A stretch of DNA of 64,000 nucleotides, from assembly GCA_013399695.1 (NCBI GenBank), contig VXAU01006135.1, positions 1,497,842 to 1,561,841 on the forward strand, read 5' to 3'. Under the pieces are notes generated by a model. The model had not been told where the DNA came from and did no database searches. It worked only from the letters and a program-made list of their open reading frames with translations. The position numbers and the translations under genes were made by a program. Of the stretch, positions 35,401 through 47,110 are shown piece by piece (the stretch's first letter is position 1; the number at the start of each line of letters is the position of its first letter). This DNA comes from Formicarius rufipectus. Its lineage: Eukaryota; Chordata; Aves; Passeriformes; Formicariidae.

Positions 35401-36786
35401 GGACATTAAGGTCTAACTGCAGAGCTTTGAGTTCTCTTACAATTTTTGATGTCTTCAAGGTTATGTTGTCTAGGAAGATCAGTGGACTGGAGAGCTGCTC
35501 AACACTCTGATGGGCTTCAGATGTGTAAATGGACTGGATTCAAATTTCATAGCCCAATTCCTTTCTTCTCATACCATTCATTGCAGCAGGGAAGGAGGGC
35601 AACCCCTTCCCTCTCCCCCCCAACACCCACCCCAAAAAAAAAAAAAAGGCTGCATCGTGAGATGAGAAAGATTTGAGCTGAAATGCACTTGGGCACAGAA
35701 ACTAATGGAATGTGTGGGACTCCCCAGTAATGTTCAGGCCTATACTCTGGTGAGTAGAAGGTGCAAGTTTGGAAGTTCAGTCTCATTTCAATCTTGTCAA
35801 TTGAAGTTAGTGTTAAGTGCCCAGTTCCAGACTGTGCCTAATCAGTGCTGCATTAATTGTTTAGAAGAAAAAAAATGAGATATCCCATATTTCTCAGATG
35901 GGAAAGCAATTTTCTCTATGCAGTGTACTTCTCCATGTGGTTGCACTGTCAACTTCATGCTGTGTATCATGATGGGAGCTGAATTAGCAAAAGTTTTGTA
36001 ACTGTTATAGTGCTATGCATTTAGTTACCTTCCCTGATTATTTTTCTTTGAGTGGGTGTTTAGCTCACTATCTTTAAATAGATAGATGTTTAACTGAGAT
36101 TTTTTTGTAGAAATTAAGCACTTGTGTGGGCCTAGAACAATTATGGTCTGTAATGCCATGTAGCCAACTGTAACCTTTAATTAGGTTTGCTTTCAGAACA
36201 TTGCCAAGTGAGAATCTGAATTCAGACACATGTCCAGATCTCCCTCTTGGCATCTACTTTTAATATCTGAGAGCTTATTTTTAGCTTGTTATGCTGTTAG
36301 CACTACACACTCCCTTACTGTTGGAAGAAGTTGCACAGGAAGAGTTTAATTTCTAAAGGATTGGTTTTACAAACTAACTTTGCTGGAATCAAAATTTCCT
36401 CAGTTGTCAATTCTAATTGATTTAATCTTCAAGGCTAATAAGTGGAAATTTGCACATTAACAAAAAAAGTTATTTAGCCTTCTAGATGGTGGGAGAGTTT
36501 CCTTGGGGGTTTTGTGTCTCTCTTCTTGGATTTTCATGTACAAAATTTGACATGTAAGCTCTTCTGGACTCGGAGTCTTATTTCTGTCTGTGCAGTATTA
36601 CACTGTTTCTATCTGGATAGAGAGTGTCTTGAAGAGAAAAGCTCCCAGAAACTGGGTAGTGAAGATATGGAAGACAGGAGCTTAAGTACTTTTTTGGCTT
36701 TATCACTTCTAGAGCTTTGAACCACATGCAGGAGCACCCGTTGCCAAACTCTTGGCTCCTTTGGGAATGTCCTATTATTCTTCCCT
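32448..36786. other. non-coding, nothing recognised
   Basis: Long AT-rich unique-looking stretch with short A/T-runs and a C/A-rich patch at 35611-35647. A phrase 'ggtctgttcagcct' near 32685 is reminiscent of CR1, but the following bases do not support it. No open frame is recognisable. Confidence 0.5.
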
Positions 36787-36820
36787 GGATTGGATCTTTT
36801 TAAGGATTGGATCTTTTTAA
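36787..36820. repeat. perfect tandem duplication, 2 x 17 bp
   Basis: The unit GGATTGGATCTTTTTAA occurs twice in immediate succession (36787-36803 and 36804-36820) without mismatch. This suggests a recent local slippage or duplication event. Confidence 0.95.
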
Positions 36821-37145
36821 ATAAGTATTAATTTGGTGGAAGTGTGGCTTTAGTCTCTGCATTTTCCAGACCATTGATCAATTAATTGCTCTTGTGTGCT
36901 TGTTGATTACCCCACAATGCCTTTATTTTCTGCAAAAAGCAGTTTTGAAATATTTTGGCACACACACAGGTGTAATGGGAAGTGCTTCTTACCAAGTCAA
37001 ACAGTTCTATAAATCATCATAGAAACAACCTCTTAGATGTTTGTATTTGTGTCAAGTGATGTGCCTTTTACTCCTTAGTGATTCATAGCTCTCTTCAGCA
37101 GTGAGTTTGCTTTTTCCCTACTATTGTTATATTGTTGTGAGCTTG
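36821..37145. other. non-coding, nothing recognised
   Basis: Ordinary AT-rich DNA with no gene or named repeat. Confidence 0.5.
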
Positions 37146-37230
37146 GTTTTGTTGGGGGGTGTGTGTGTTTTGTTTTAGTTTTTGGTTTGTTTGGGGTTTT
37201 TTGTGTGGTTTTTGTTTGGTTGGGGTTTTT
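37146..37230. repeat. T/G low-complexity tract, (GTTT)-like
   Basis: Irregular GTTT, GGTTTT and TG units, a strand-reversed counterpart of the A-rich tract near 5.5 kb. It ends at a single undetermined base at 37231, which suggests difficult sequencing. The open frame on the opposite strand is a composition artefact. Confidence 0.9.
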
Positions 37231-37231
37231 N

Positions 37232-40200
37232 AAGTAATATATCTTTGATAATCAATATTCTTCTGATCCAAGAATTGCCTGGGATGCATGTATCTGTTTT
37301 GTACCATTTGTACCTTCTGTCTTAGGCTGCAACTGGATATAAACACTCTGGCATCAGGTGTTGTCTTGTTCTCTCGCTCCTTCTGGTTTTCATTTTGTCC
37401 TCCACCCTTTCTTACTCGGTCTGTATTGATTATTTTGAAAGACTTTTGATGATTTTCATTTTAGTATAGAAAATTAGTCACTGCAAACCAGCAGTGACTC
37501 TTTTGTAAATGATTTGTGTGTAAACCTATGAAAGTGGAAAACTAATAGATAACTTTGGGGATAATGCTATGTAAAAGCCAGGTCCCTGTTGAGTGTGCAA
37601 GGCAGTGGTCAAGGTTATGATAGTTGCATATTTTGCTGATCCCATGGTATAGCCAGACAGAAATGAAGCACAAGGATATCTTCAGGATGTCCCTTTGGTT
37701 TAATGAAGAAATATGCTGATGTTCTGCAGTGTTTCATCTTTAATATTTAATCAAGGACATGAAATCTGAAAAGCAATGTTTTGTTGAGTGAAGTTTATTT
37801 TGAAGCTACATTTTTTTACTTTTAAGAGCACTTTTTTTTTCTGCTCCTACTTTGTTTTTTGTTGAAAATGATTGTGGTGAGTAAACTGGAGTCTCATGAG
37901 AAATAATCATGCTGAAATGACAACAAAACCTATTTTGTCTGGTAGTGGTGGCATCAATAAGTATGGCAAATTTCAGCCCTGATGAATTCCAGTGCTGACT
38001 TTACTGTTTTCCTGATCTCCATTTAAGGAAGTATAAAAGACTTCTCATTTAGTAATGAGATGTGATTGAAAAACGTATCCTTGTTAGATTATTATCACTG
38101 GAAGATACCAAAAAAATTAATGGAAGTGTTCATCTTTCATTTCTTTTGATGCAGTTATTCAATTGCAGTATTCAACCTACTTGCAAATGCAAGGAAATGT
38201 ATGTCAGAAGATTCAAACCTTTCACACAAGTTCATTTTTCCCCACTGCTGTTTGATTTAAATCAATGCCTGAAAGGTACTTTTAAGTCCTTTGTATTCTT
38301 TGGAGGAATGATGTAAGCTGTCAGGGAACCACCAACATTAAAGAAGCAAAATAACTCCTGCTTTGAACAGAATCCTAAAAATCCAACAGTAACTTTACAC
38401 TTGGTGTTAAGTATTCAAATACAATTGTTTAATGAAGATGTCAGCAGGTGATTTTTCTTGAGGCAATGTGTCACTTTAATGTCATTCTTCTCAGGGCAGA
38501 TTCTTTTACAAAAAGGAAAAGAAGAATCATTGTAAATCAAAGTCTATTTGGCAATTTAAAGGTCAATGGGAACTGAGGACCTGTGGGCCCAAAGTTTGCA
38601 GCTCAAGTGCCTGAACTCTCAGGGAGCTGTTCTTTCAAAAGGATGGATCTGATCGCAAACATCACACTGAAGTTACATCAGGAGTGCTGTGAAAGGTGTC
38701 AAGTCTCATCTGCTGGCCAGTGCCCACCACATTTGCCTTTATGTATGGGTCCATCTTATGTTGTAGCTGGGGTCCAGGGGCTTCCCAGGAAGGCAAAACA
38801 CTTGTATGTGTCCAATTTTACTTCTGATTTCTTTTGCCCCTTTTTTAAAGTCCAAGGTGGAGAAATGATGATGCACAAATAGACTTAACTATTCTGTATA
38901 ACAGAGATATGGTCCTGCTGCCAGGTGTGACATATTTTATATGTTTAGATTTCATTTTTATAGATGGCAAACCATGAAACATTGAGGGCATGTAAGTGGG
39001 ATGTTTTATCTCAGCAAATGAAGCTCAAATTCAGGATATGTTATCAATAGGATTCTGATAATATTTGCAGATGTACAGAGAAAGGAATTGGAAATGGTTT
39101 ATATTGAAGACATAGAATCTAAGAAAGCTATGACTGAATCCAGACAGTGTTCAACCTTAATTTCAATGTAAGATGAAATTTTTTTCCCCTCCAAGTCAGC
39201 CCTACATATGACTTTCCTTACATGTATTTAGGAAACAAGTTAAATACAATAAGTGAGCAGTGATGGTAAAATACTGGAACAACGGCAATGTACTTTGGGT
39301 TTTTTTTCCCTATGTCTATTTATAGAATGTTTTCTGCTCTAAGGATTAAGGGAATAGAAGCTGGGAGTTTTCTGCTCCTTGATGAGTGTTAGTGAAGCAT
39401 ATTTGCTAACACAGTTTGACATACAATATATTTCAGTGCTTATGGTACCTTATGGTATGGTACTCCTGGTACACTACCTTATGGCATTTTATTTAATGTT
39501 TGTGAAGTTTTCTGATTGCTTCCAGATAATTTATTTTTATTGGCAGCTAGCTCTGTGCCCTTGTATGGAAACAAAACTGAGCAGGATGGCTCTTAACATC
39601 TACAGAATTTCCTGCGTCTTTTAAAGTAATAATACCTTGTCCAGCTGTTTTGGCTCAGACATGCCTCTAATATGTTGAGCAAATCACATCTTGAATAGTT
39701 ATGTGCTCTGAAATTAAGATCAAACCAGTCAGATACCATAGAAATTTTCTTAGCTGGAAATTTTAAGAATCTAATGTTCCCAAGGTCATTTTCAGTCCAT
39801 GTGCATGGTTGCAAGATAGCAGGTTTTTTTTCTAAGCCATGAAGGATGGACTCAGCTCAAGATGTAAATGTCCTTTCTTGCTGTGCGTTGATAAAATGTT
39901 TCATAGTTATGTTCCTGCCTTTTGTTTCTGTGCTTCAGTGTGCACTTCACCCCTATAGTTCCCCTATTTGTTTGCTGCCAAGTGTAATTGCAAATCCCAG
40001 AGACATCAGCAGCTCTGGCTTTTCAGAACCTTATTTAAATTAAAATCTAATATGAATGGACATTCATATTTTGTTTTTATGTAGTGTTATGTTTCATTTG
40101 ATGATGAGAGAAGACTTCTCTAGTAAGCATATGTAAAGTCCTTTCCCATGTACAAAATATACCTCAATTATCCCTATTTTATTTTAGAAAATACTTGCAG

Positions 40201-41029
40201 CATCACAAGTAGGCCTATTAAGATTTTCCTTTCATTGAAAACATACTATAAAAGTGTAAAGCAAAATAGAGACTACTTCTTCAGCAGATGTTTTGTTGTT
40301 TCATCACTGATTTTAATTAAAAAGCACGTGCCTGCTATTGTATTTTACATGGTCCAGTCACGTATATGGGTCACTTTTTAAACTCCTTCACGCCTGAGGA
40401 GCAGATGGTTTGAAAAGCAAGCCTTAGTGAGACAAAATCCAACACCTCACTGCTTTCATTGTTCAGAGCCCTGCTCTTGTTTCTTGTGGAGTGTTCCCCA
40501 GAGCTCCACCCAGCCAACTTTTAATTTGCTAGAATGGGGTCATTTTATTTGCTTGTCTTGGGAAACTGTACTGAAAGTCATAAATCATATCAAACCGGCT
40601 TAGTTCTGCACTAAAATAATACTTAATTTTATTAGTGTTATTGTTCCTGTGTTTATTTTGCTACACACAAAGCAAAATATTCTTTAGTGATTCTCAGTTT
40701 TACTCATTGCATTCCAACTTATTGGCAAGATTCATAATGAGTCTAAGGAGAGATGAAGTGGGGGGGTAAATAAAGGTGAACAGACAGGAAAAACAAAATT
40801 GGGAAACCAAAATGAGTAATCCCAAAAGTATTAAAATGTGTCTCTTGGACACAATGAGTTAAATGTTTGAACACCAAGAGATATCTTGTGTTCTCTCATT
40901 CCAGATATACTTTAAATGCTAAAATACTGTCTTGTTCTATCTTTACAAATTGATTCCAATTTGTTAGTCAAAGACTGTGATGAAATGATTCTAACCATAG
41001 TCTTGTTCCACTAAGCAGTTTGCTACAGC
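37232..41029. other. non-coding, nothing recognised
   Basis: Long AT-rich unique-looking stretch. Open frames of 65-100 codons occur (38062-38316, 38583-38882, 39379-39624) but none has recognisable motifs. No repeat family was identified. Confidence 0.5.
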
Positions 41030-41240
41030 GTTTTTTATTAATTATATTCAGACTGCAAGAACTGTCAGAATGTTAAAATTCCTAAGGATAGTTTGCCAAC
41101 ATCTATCACTAGATTAGAAACAGCTCTGCAAAACCTTCAGCAAAGCAAATAATATTCCATCATAAAATCAATACAACTAAGCATTGTCAGCACAGTGCTG
41201 ACAGCTCCAGCTAAAACAATTTATAATTTTTAAAGAAGAT
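41030..41240. promoter_or_regulatory. candidate regulatory block with 19-bp palindrome
   Basis: Unique-looking AT-rich block with a perfect 19-bp palindrome around a central A at 41185-41203, TGTCAGCACAGTGCTGACA. Its halves GTCAGCA and TGCTGAC match the half-site of Maf recognition elements but face outward rather than inward. Nearby are several homeodomain-like cores, for example TTAATTAT at 41038-41045. Function is inferred from motifs only. Confidence 0.25.
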
Positions 41241-41274
41241 ACGTTGTAAATAGAAGTTAAGAGGCTTTTTGTCC

Positions 41275-41294
41275 TTTTTTTTTTTTTTTTTTTT
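41275..41294. repeat. poly-T tract
   Basis: A run of about 20 T's with no recognisable retroposon attached. Confidence 0.85.
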
Positions 41295-42185
41295 CATCTG
41301 TCTCAAAAGAGGCAACCAGTAAACAGCACCTGGATATAAATATTTTGCTACTGGTATATGTATGCCAGCCCTGCTTGGCCTCTATCCCCAAATATCCCCT
41401 ACCACAGCTTTGAGTTGCCTTAATAGAGCTTCTCTTTTGTGAGCACTCTATGCCAGTCACCTTGCTAATTTTATTGGCTGTACACTAGAAAGAGTCCAAG
41501 GGCCTTTTCCTCTCCTTTGCTACAATAGCTGCTTCTAGGAAAACTGAGAAAAACCAAGGGAATAAAACAGTATCTGCACTTGTAAGAATGCAGAGAGCAC
41601 TCCTCTTCTAGCTGCTAAGATTATCTCATGATATTATTAGGCTGACTGTTTTTGCAGATGTCTGACAGGTGCTGCAGGCTGTGTGGAGGTACCAGGGTGA
41701 GCTGGCTGGGGGACTGTTGGTTCCTGTGACCCCAGGGCAGTCAGTGTGAGCTCCCTGGCACACTGTGCTGCCCACCACATGCACAGTTAAAAGCCAATTG
41801 GAGTGTCTCTGCACTCTGCAGCAGCAGTGACTGTACTGCAGACATCCCTTTCCATGGGCAACAGGAAATATGATTCTCCTCTGAATTTCTTCATAGTTTC
41901 AACTTTTTCTTGAAAGGTTACTATCAAACCCTTATTATGCCTGGTGGTGAAGATCTGAGCTCATTTACATGTATGTGATCTGTATTTGTTTTTGCTGTTC
42001 CGTGTTTGTAGATTGAATATCTTATTACCATAGCACTTTCATCCTATTCACTGTCTCCTTATTTCTAGAGTGAAATAATTGAGTGATTTACTGTTTCTTC
42101 TTAGGTCTAGGATCTTGCATTTAATATTAAGAATCACCCCCACTAGTTGTGTGCTGCAGAACTTGTATTTTCCAGATGCAGTCAG
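41295..42185. other. non-coding, nothing recognised
   Basis: Mixed-composition DNA with a more GC-rich patch at 41640-41830. No gene or repeat was identified. Confidence 0.45.
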
Positions 42186-42240
42186 AGTTTTGAGCTAGAT
42201 GGGCCACTCACCTAGCCCAGTATGACATACCTTATATTAA
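42186..42240 (+). mobile_element. very short ancient CR1/L3-like 3' end
   Basis: The phrase 'gagctagatgggccac' followed by 'tagcccagtatgacat' matches the terminal region of old CR1/L3-type elements (the 'gctagatggaccattggtct' then 'gacccagtatggc' arrangement). Only about 50 bases remain recognisable. Confidence 0.6.
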
Positions 42241-43619
42241 AATAAATGTACATCAGTGATTTCTCCATGTCTTCATATTTTCAAAATGTCTTCTGTGTAT
42301 GTTGCCAAGATTATGACTGTGTTCTCTTTCAATCCAGTTTATTTCTATTCATAAAGCTGCCAAAGAAGGGTAAATTTACAGGGGGCTTGTACTAGAAATA
42401 TTTAATGGAGTGATTCTTCATGTCCAGAAACTTTTCTGGCTCCATCAGTGTAGTCAATTTAATTAAAGAAAATGGAGGTCCATGACATTTGTATAGTGCT
42501 GTTTTCCTTCTAAATATTATGAGAGAGGAAGTCAAATACTTTGTGAAACCCAAAGCATTGTGTGTTGTTGCAGTGCCTGCCCTTGCCCTGTAAGGGATGG
42601 ATCTTCAAAGTGGGGTGCACCCAGATACCCACAGGAGTGAGAACAGTACAATTGGTTCCATGTGATTCTCTTCCTGAACTCCAGCCTTCTGAGGAGTGGG
42701 AAATATTCCATTGGAGGTGTCACTTCTGTGAGAAGGCACAGTATTTCCAGGACCCAAGTTAGGATCTCTGTAGCCTTATTGCTTCCTCAGGGATCTCTTA
42801 GATGGTATAACTTCATTTTGTGTAGCTGCCCTGTTATTGTTATGAGACTGTAATCTTATTTCTTTGAATTTACCTTTGCTCTGCAAATCCTATTGTTTGT
42901 TAGTAATTATCAGTTTTCTTCCTTTCTGATATTTTCATTTGTCTGTGGATTGCACATGATGTGTAAAGGTCATATTTTTAATCTTTTTGCACTTTAACTC
43001 TTCATAATACTTGTGTTGATGCTGTTATATGTATCCTTGGAGCCTGTTTGTGTTGATTATTAGGGATTGGACATCAATTTGGATGCATCTTTGATCTATC
43101 CTAATGCTGCAGTTTTTATACAAACACACCCACCCAGGATCACTTTTGGTTTGGTTTGGTTTCCCCCTCCCCACCCCGGTAATTCATGATGTTACTATTT
43201 AGCCCTTTCGGAAGACTAAATATTTGTGAATGTGTTACACCAGGAAATTCACCCACATTCTAGAAAAGAAGTGTGGGGAGTCTCTCAGTGAGAAATCCAT
43301 GCTCCTGTTTGGATTTTGGCTGGAACTATGTGCAGTTGTAATAATATTCTTCTGCATCTTAAAGGCTTATTTTTTAAAGCATACTTGAACAAACAGTTGG
43401 GAGCAATGATTTGCCAAACTGTAATTAAAATGAAATAGACTCATTCTGACAAGTGTAAACAACGTTCTAAAGGTAATAAAAATAGGGTCCTTAAACTGCT
43501 CAGTCTTGAACCCAGAACAGGACTCAAGTTTGGAAAGAGTTTAATTGCTGAAGTGGGACCCTGCGTCCTTTAGGACTATGAATCCACTGTCCTGCAGTAA
43601 CATGTGCAGTTTCTATGGG
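42241..43619. other. non-coding, nothing recognised
   Basis: AT-rich unique-looking DNA with a short (TTTGG)n run at 43145-43163 followed by a C-rich patch. Open frames at 42532-42853 on both strands carry no recognised motif. Confidence 0.5.
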
Positions 43620-43760
43620 TTTGCCAATAAATTCATGGAATTTTTTGTCCTCAGCTGTATTAGCTCCCTGTTGCTCGTTAACATACTTTGCCAGGAAATT
43701 CATGGCATTTTTAGGTCTTCAGCTGTGCATTAATCAACTCCCTGTTGCTTTTTAACATCC
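43620..43760. repeat. diverged tandem duplication, two units of about 70 bp
   Basis: Unit one (43620-43686) and unit two (43687-about 43760) share the same order of landmarks: TTTGCCA, AAATTCATGG, TCAGCTGT, CTCCCTGTTGCT and TTAACAT. They differ by substitutions and small insertions, so the duplication is old. The short open frame over it has no recognised product. Confidence 0.85.
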
Positions 43761-44059
43761 CTTCTTTTTCCTATCTGTGAGCAGTTTTTTCCTTTACAAA
43801 TAAAATCTGAATGTAAAAGCTTGGCCTGCTTAAAATTGATGTCAAAACATCCTTTTTCTTAGAAGCAAAGCAGGTGGAACTCTCGTAACACTGTTCTTAA
43901 ACAACTTTGCAGAAGCTGTTACATTGCATCTGGGAACTCCCCATTTTCATACTGAACCCTTATCTGATGTTTTCTGGTAGTCTTTGTTCATAGTTTTTTT
44001 TGTTGACAGCTTCCAATAGTTTCATGTATCTTCATCAATCTAAGAAACCCCATCAGATA
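43761..44059. other. non-coding, nothing recognised
   Basis: AT-rich sequence between the tandem duplication and the next CR1 copy. No features seen. Confidence 0.5.
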
Positions 44060-44640
44060 CAAGAAGTGAAGCAGGGAAGCATTGCCAGAAGGATGAGGTA
44101 GATGGCCCTTCTTTTCAGCCCTGGTGAGACTCATCTGGAGTGATGTGTGTCCAGTTCTGGTCTCCTCAGTGATGTCCCAAGATTTTTATATAAAACAGAC
44201 ATGGGCAGGTCGTTCTTACTAAGATGGTTAAAGAACTGGAGCATCTCTCGTGTGAGAAGAGGCTGATACAGATGGGACTCCTCAGCATGGAGAAGAGAAG
44301 GCTTAGGGGTATCTTACCAATGTCTATAAATACCTGATATCTGAGAGCAGAGAGGGCAGAGCCGGTTTTTTCCTACTGTTTCCCAGTGACAGCATGAGGC
44401 AAAGGACATAAATGAAAATTCAGAAAGTTCCATTTCAGTGTAGGAAAAAAACCTTTTAAATTGTAACGGTGGCCAAACAATGAACAGGTTGCCCAGAGAG
44501 GTTGTAGAGCCTCCACTTGTGGAGGTGTTTAAGCCTCACTGGCACATTCCTGAAGAACCTGCAATAGCTGAGCCTGCTCTGAGGAAGGAGTTGGATTAGA
44601 CCATCTCCAGAGGTCCCTTCCAACCTTAAATGTTCTGTGT
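44060..44640 (+). mobile_element. CR1 LINE, 5'-truncated, about 0.58 kb
   Basis: This is the longest clear CR1 of the window. In order it shows 'ctcatctggagtgatgtgt' and 'gtccagttctggtctcctca', then 'aagaactggagcatctctc', 'gaagaggctgatacagat' and 'gggactcctcagcatggaga'. Next come 'tataaatacctgatatc', 'gacagcatgaggcaaaggac', 'gttgcccagagaggttgtag' and 'ccttgtggaggtgtttaa'-like text. It closes with 'gttggattagaccatctcc' and 'agaggtcccttccaacctta'. It covers the end of ORF2 and the 3' UTR, with no usable reading frame left. Confidence 0.95.
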
Positions 44641-46319
44641 TGCTTTAAAATCTGGGGACCAGAAGGTTTTCTTGGTTAGACTAACAGCTTGCTATTTAAC
44701 TTAAAATATGTGCAGTCACTTCTCTGAATCTCTTTTATAATTATTTTGATATATTTTGTCATAGATTATCATTTTGAAATATTGGCTCATTCAGAGACAG
44801 TTTTTTTGTTTAAAAAATGTCTTTGTTGTATTTCCAGAAAGTGTAATGAAAACATGAGAGAGAAAATTCGTCTATGTAGTTTATAAATATCTTTTATATG
44901 TCTTTACACTATGAAAGAAATCTAATTATCTCACAAAGAAATAGCTATCAGTAAGTTATTTTTTTCTTAGTAAAACTGTCAGATACCTATAAAGTGTTTG
45001 TCTTATAATTTCTCTCAGTATTTAATTTTTTTATTTTGATGCATTTATTGAACACTGGGCTCTACAGGACTTTTTAAAATTCAAATGCAATGATGTAGGA
45101 ATATCAGAAATAGAGACGTATTTCTTTTGGCCTAAAATTTATAGGGTTTTATAATATGTCAGCAGTTTCTACAGGTTATTCCCCAAACTTCACATTTGTG
45201 ACTGGAAATGTACCTTTTTTTGGTCAGTTGCTGGATAGGCACAGGTAGTTTGACACTGGATTTTTCTGCAGGCCAGATCTGTTTGTGAGAGGTTCTTTTA
45301 GCCACTCCCCACCTTTCTGCCACAATATTTCTTCTCTATTTCTGCACCTGTTTTAGAGCTTGGGTTATAAATTGACATGAGGTTGTTTAAGGGTATTTTT
45401 AAGTCTTTTTTTAAGCCTTTAGATCACTTGATTTCTTTAGAGTCCAGTCCTACAACCAGGTGGAGGAAAGACGTTCTTAGAACACCTCAGTTTGACCATA
45501 TAGGCTGATAACTTATTTTTTCCATTTTCTTTTTTAAACTGTATGACTCTCTGCATGTGAACCTGTATAGATACATGATTTCTAATCTGATCTGAAGAAG
45601 AAAAAAAATGTTTTCCAGTTATTCATTTTTTATTAATGTGCAGAAATCCATCAACCATGATCAGGTCTGCAATTTGTTGGCTATGTTGAATCCAAGTGAC
45701 CATGGAAAATGCTGGGAGATGGTCAAGCCTCATTAAAGTAAGGAAGTTTAGCACCCTGTGTAATGGCACCCCTCATTCAGTGAATGGCTTTTCACATTTA
45801 TTTCTATATTCTTGTTTCTGTCAGTGGTAGTAAAACTACTTGAATTTCTTTCTGTAGCACAGTTTTTTGCTTCAGTAAAATTGGGATTTTTTTTTTTTTT
45901 CCCCTCTTGGTCAAAATGAGGCATTTTCATGCTTGCTGACTGGGAAATAAGAAAGGAAAGGTATGCTCACACTTTATCTACTCAAGATAAAAATTTTATT
46001 TTCCTGCACCACTATTTTGAGAGAAGATACCACTTGTTTTCCTTTTGACATTTCTGATTTTGTGGGTGTGTGATTTTCCCCCCATCTTTGTGAAGTTTTC
46101 CATCAGCTTCATTCTAGAAGAGAAATCTAAGTCAAGATATTAACCTTTCTAGTTAATAGTTATGTTCTTACAGAGTTTTACTGATTGTACAATCGAAACA
46201 GTGTCAAAAACTGACAAGAAAAATGATTTGACCAACAAAGAGTTCCCCTTGTACTCCCCTTCTGTCTCATGAAGAAGAGAGGCTGCTCAGGGTATTTTTT
46301 TCTCTCTTTTTCTTTTTTT
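44641..46319. other. non-coding, nothing recognised
   Basis: AT-rich unique-looking DNA with T-runs (for example 45887-45900). No gene or named repeat. Confidence 0.5.
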
Positions 46320-46640
46320 TTCCCATTCATTTACAAATTGCTTGCAGGCTGGCTTTAGGATGTGGTGGATTTGGTTAATAAACTTTGATTTATCGAGGTT
46401 TGCAGTACTTTGATTGGGGAGCGGAAATGCGTGTTTGTCAGACTGATAACAATTTACTAATCATAGTTTTATAGAAATCGGTCTTTCAAATTCCTGTGCT
46501 TATAATGCAGCAATGGGCCATCTTGCACTGTGGTTCCATAGGTATCTGCATTGCACAAGAGTGGGCCATGGAAGAAATCCTTGGAGAGGGAGCTGTCCAG
46601 TTAGACGGAAGGCTTGCTTTTTTGGCTTGGGCAGGGTAGT
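46320..46640. promoter_or_regulatory. candidate enhancer with paired TCF/LEF-like sites
   Basis: Two CTTTGAT cores in the same orientation lie 25 bases apart (46383-46389 and 46408-46414). The second is followed directly by an inverted CCAAT box (ATTGG). GATA-like and homeodomain-like cores follow near 46440-46470. The block is unique-looking and has no usable open frame. TCF/LEF factors bind CTTTGAT-type sites in Wnt-responsive enhancers; their use here is inference. Confidence 0.28.
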
Positions 46641-46655
46641 ATTTACATAAACAGC

Positions 46656-46700
46656 CTTGGTGTGTAAATAGTATTTCTGAAAGTACTGGCCTACACTAAG
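46656..46700. repeat. short imperfect hairpin
   Basis: CTTGGTGTG at 46656-46664 pairs (two G-T wobbles) with TACACTAAG at 46692-46700. An inner ATAGTATTT/GAAAGTACT-like stem closes the loop. At 45 bases it is shorter than a normal microRNA precursor, so no RNA gene is claimed. Confidence 0.35.
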
Positions 46701-46879
46701 TCTTATTATCTTATTTCAGGTCTTTGGAAATGCATAAAATAGCAAATATTACATTTTTGATTTAAGTGCATTCTAATCCCAAAGAACAACTTTCTCCTCC
46801 AGGCTGAATGTGACCATGAGGTCCACAATTTCCTTCTCCAGGAAAATACTGATACAAGAAACATGAGTGACAATGTCTG

Positions 46880-47110
46880 CCATTGTTACTGATTATTGTT
46901 ATCCACACCTGCAAGTCTTCAGTGATTGTGAAGGTGACCGAAGTGGGACTGTAGTAATTTTTGGAGCTTAATAATGGGGAGTATTGCTATCTGTATTCTT
47001 TTTCCAGGTCACTGTCTAAGCCATTCCAAATACCTTCAGAATGCCTGGATTTGCGTACTAATTAGTCTGAATCAAATATTCATCACATCCATGTTGATGG
47101 GATTGGTTGA
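46880..47110. promoter_or_regulatory. candidate conserved non-coding block
   Basis: Unique-looking sequence with SOX-like ATTGTTAT (46895-46902) and several homeodomain-like cores, including ACTAATTAGT (47057-47066), a 10-bp perfect palindrome centred on a TAATTA homeodomain site. Evidence is motif texture only. Confidence 0.22.
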
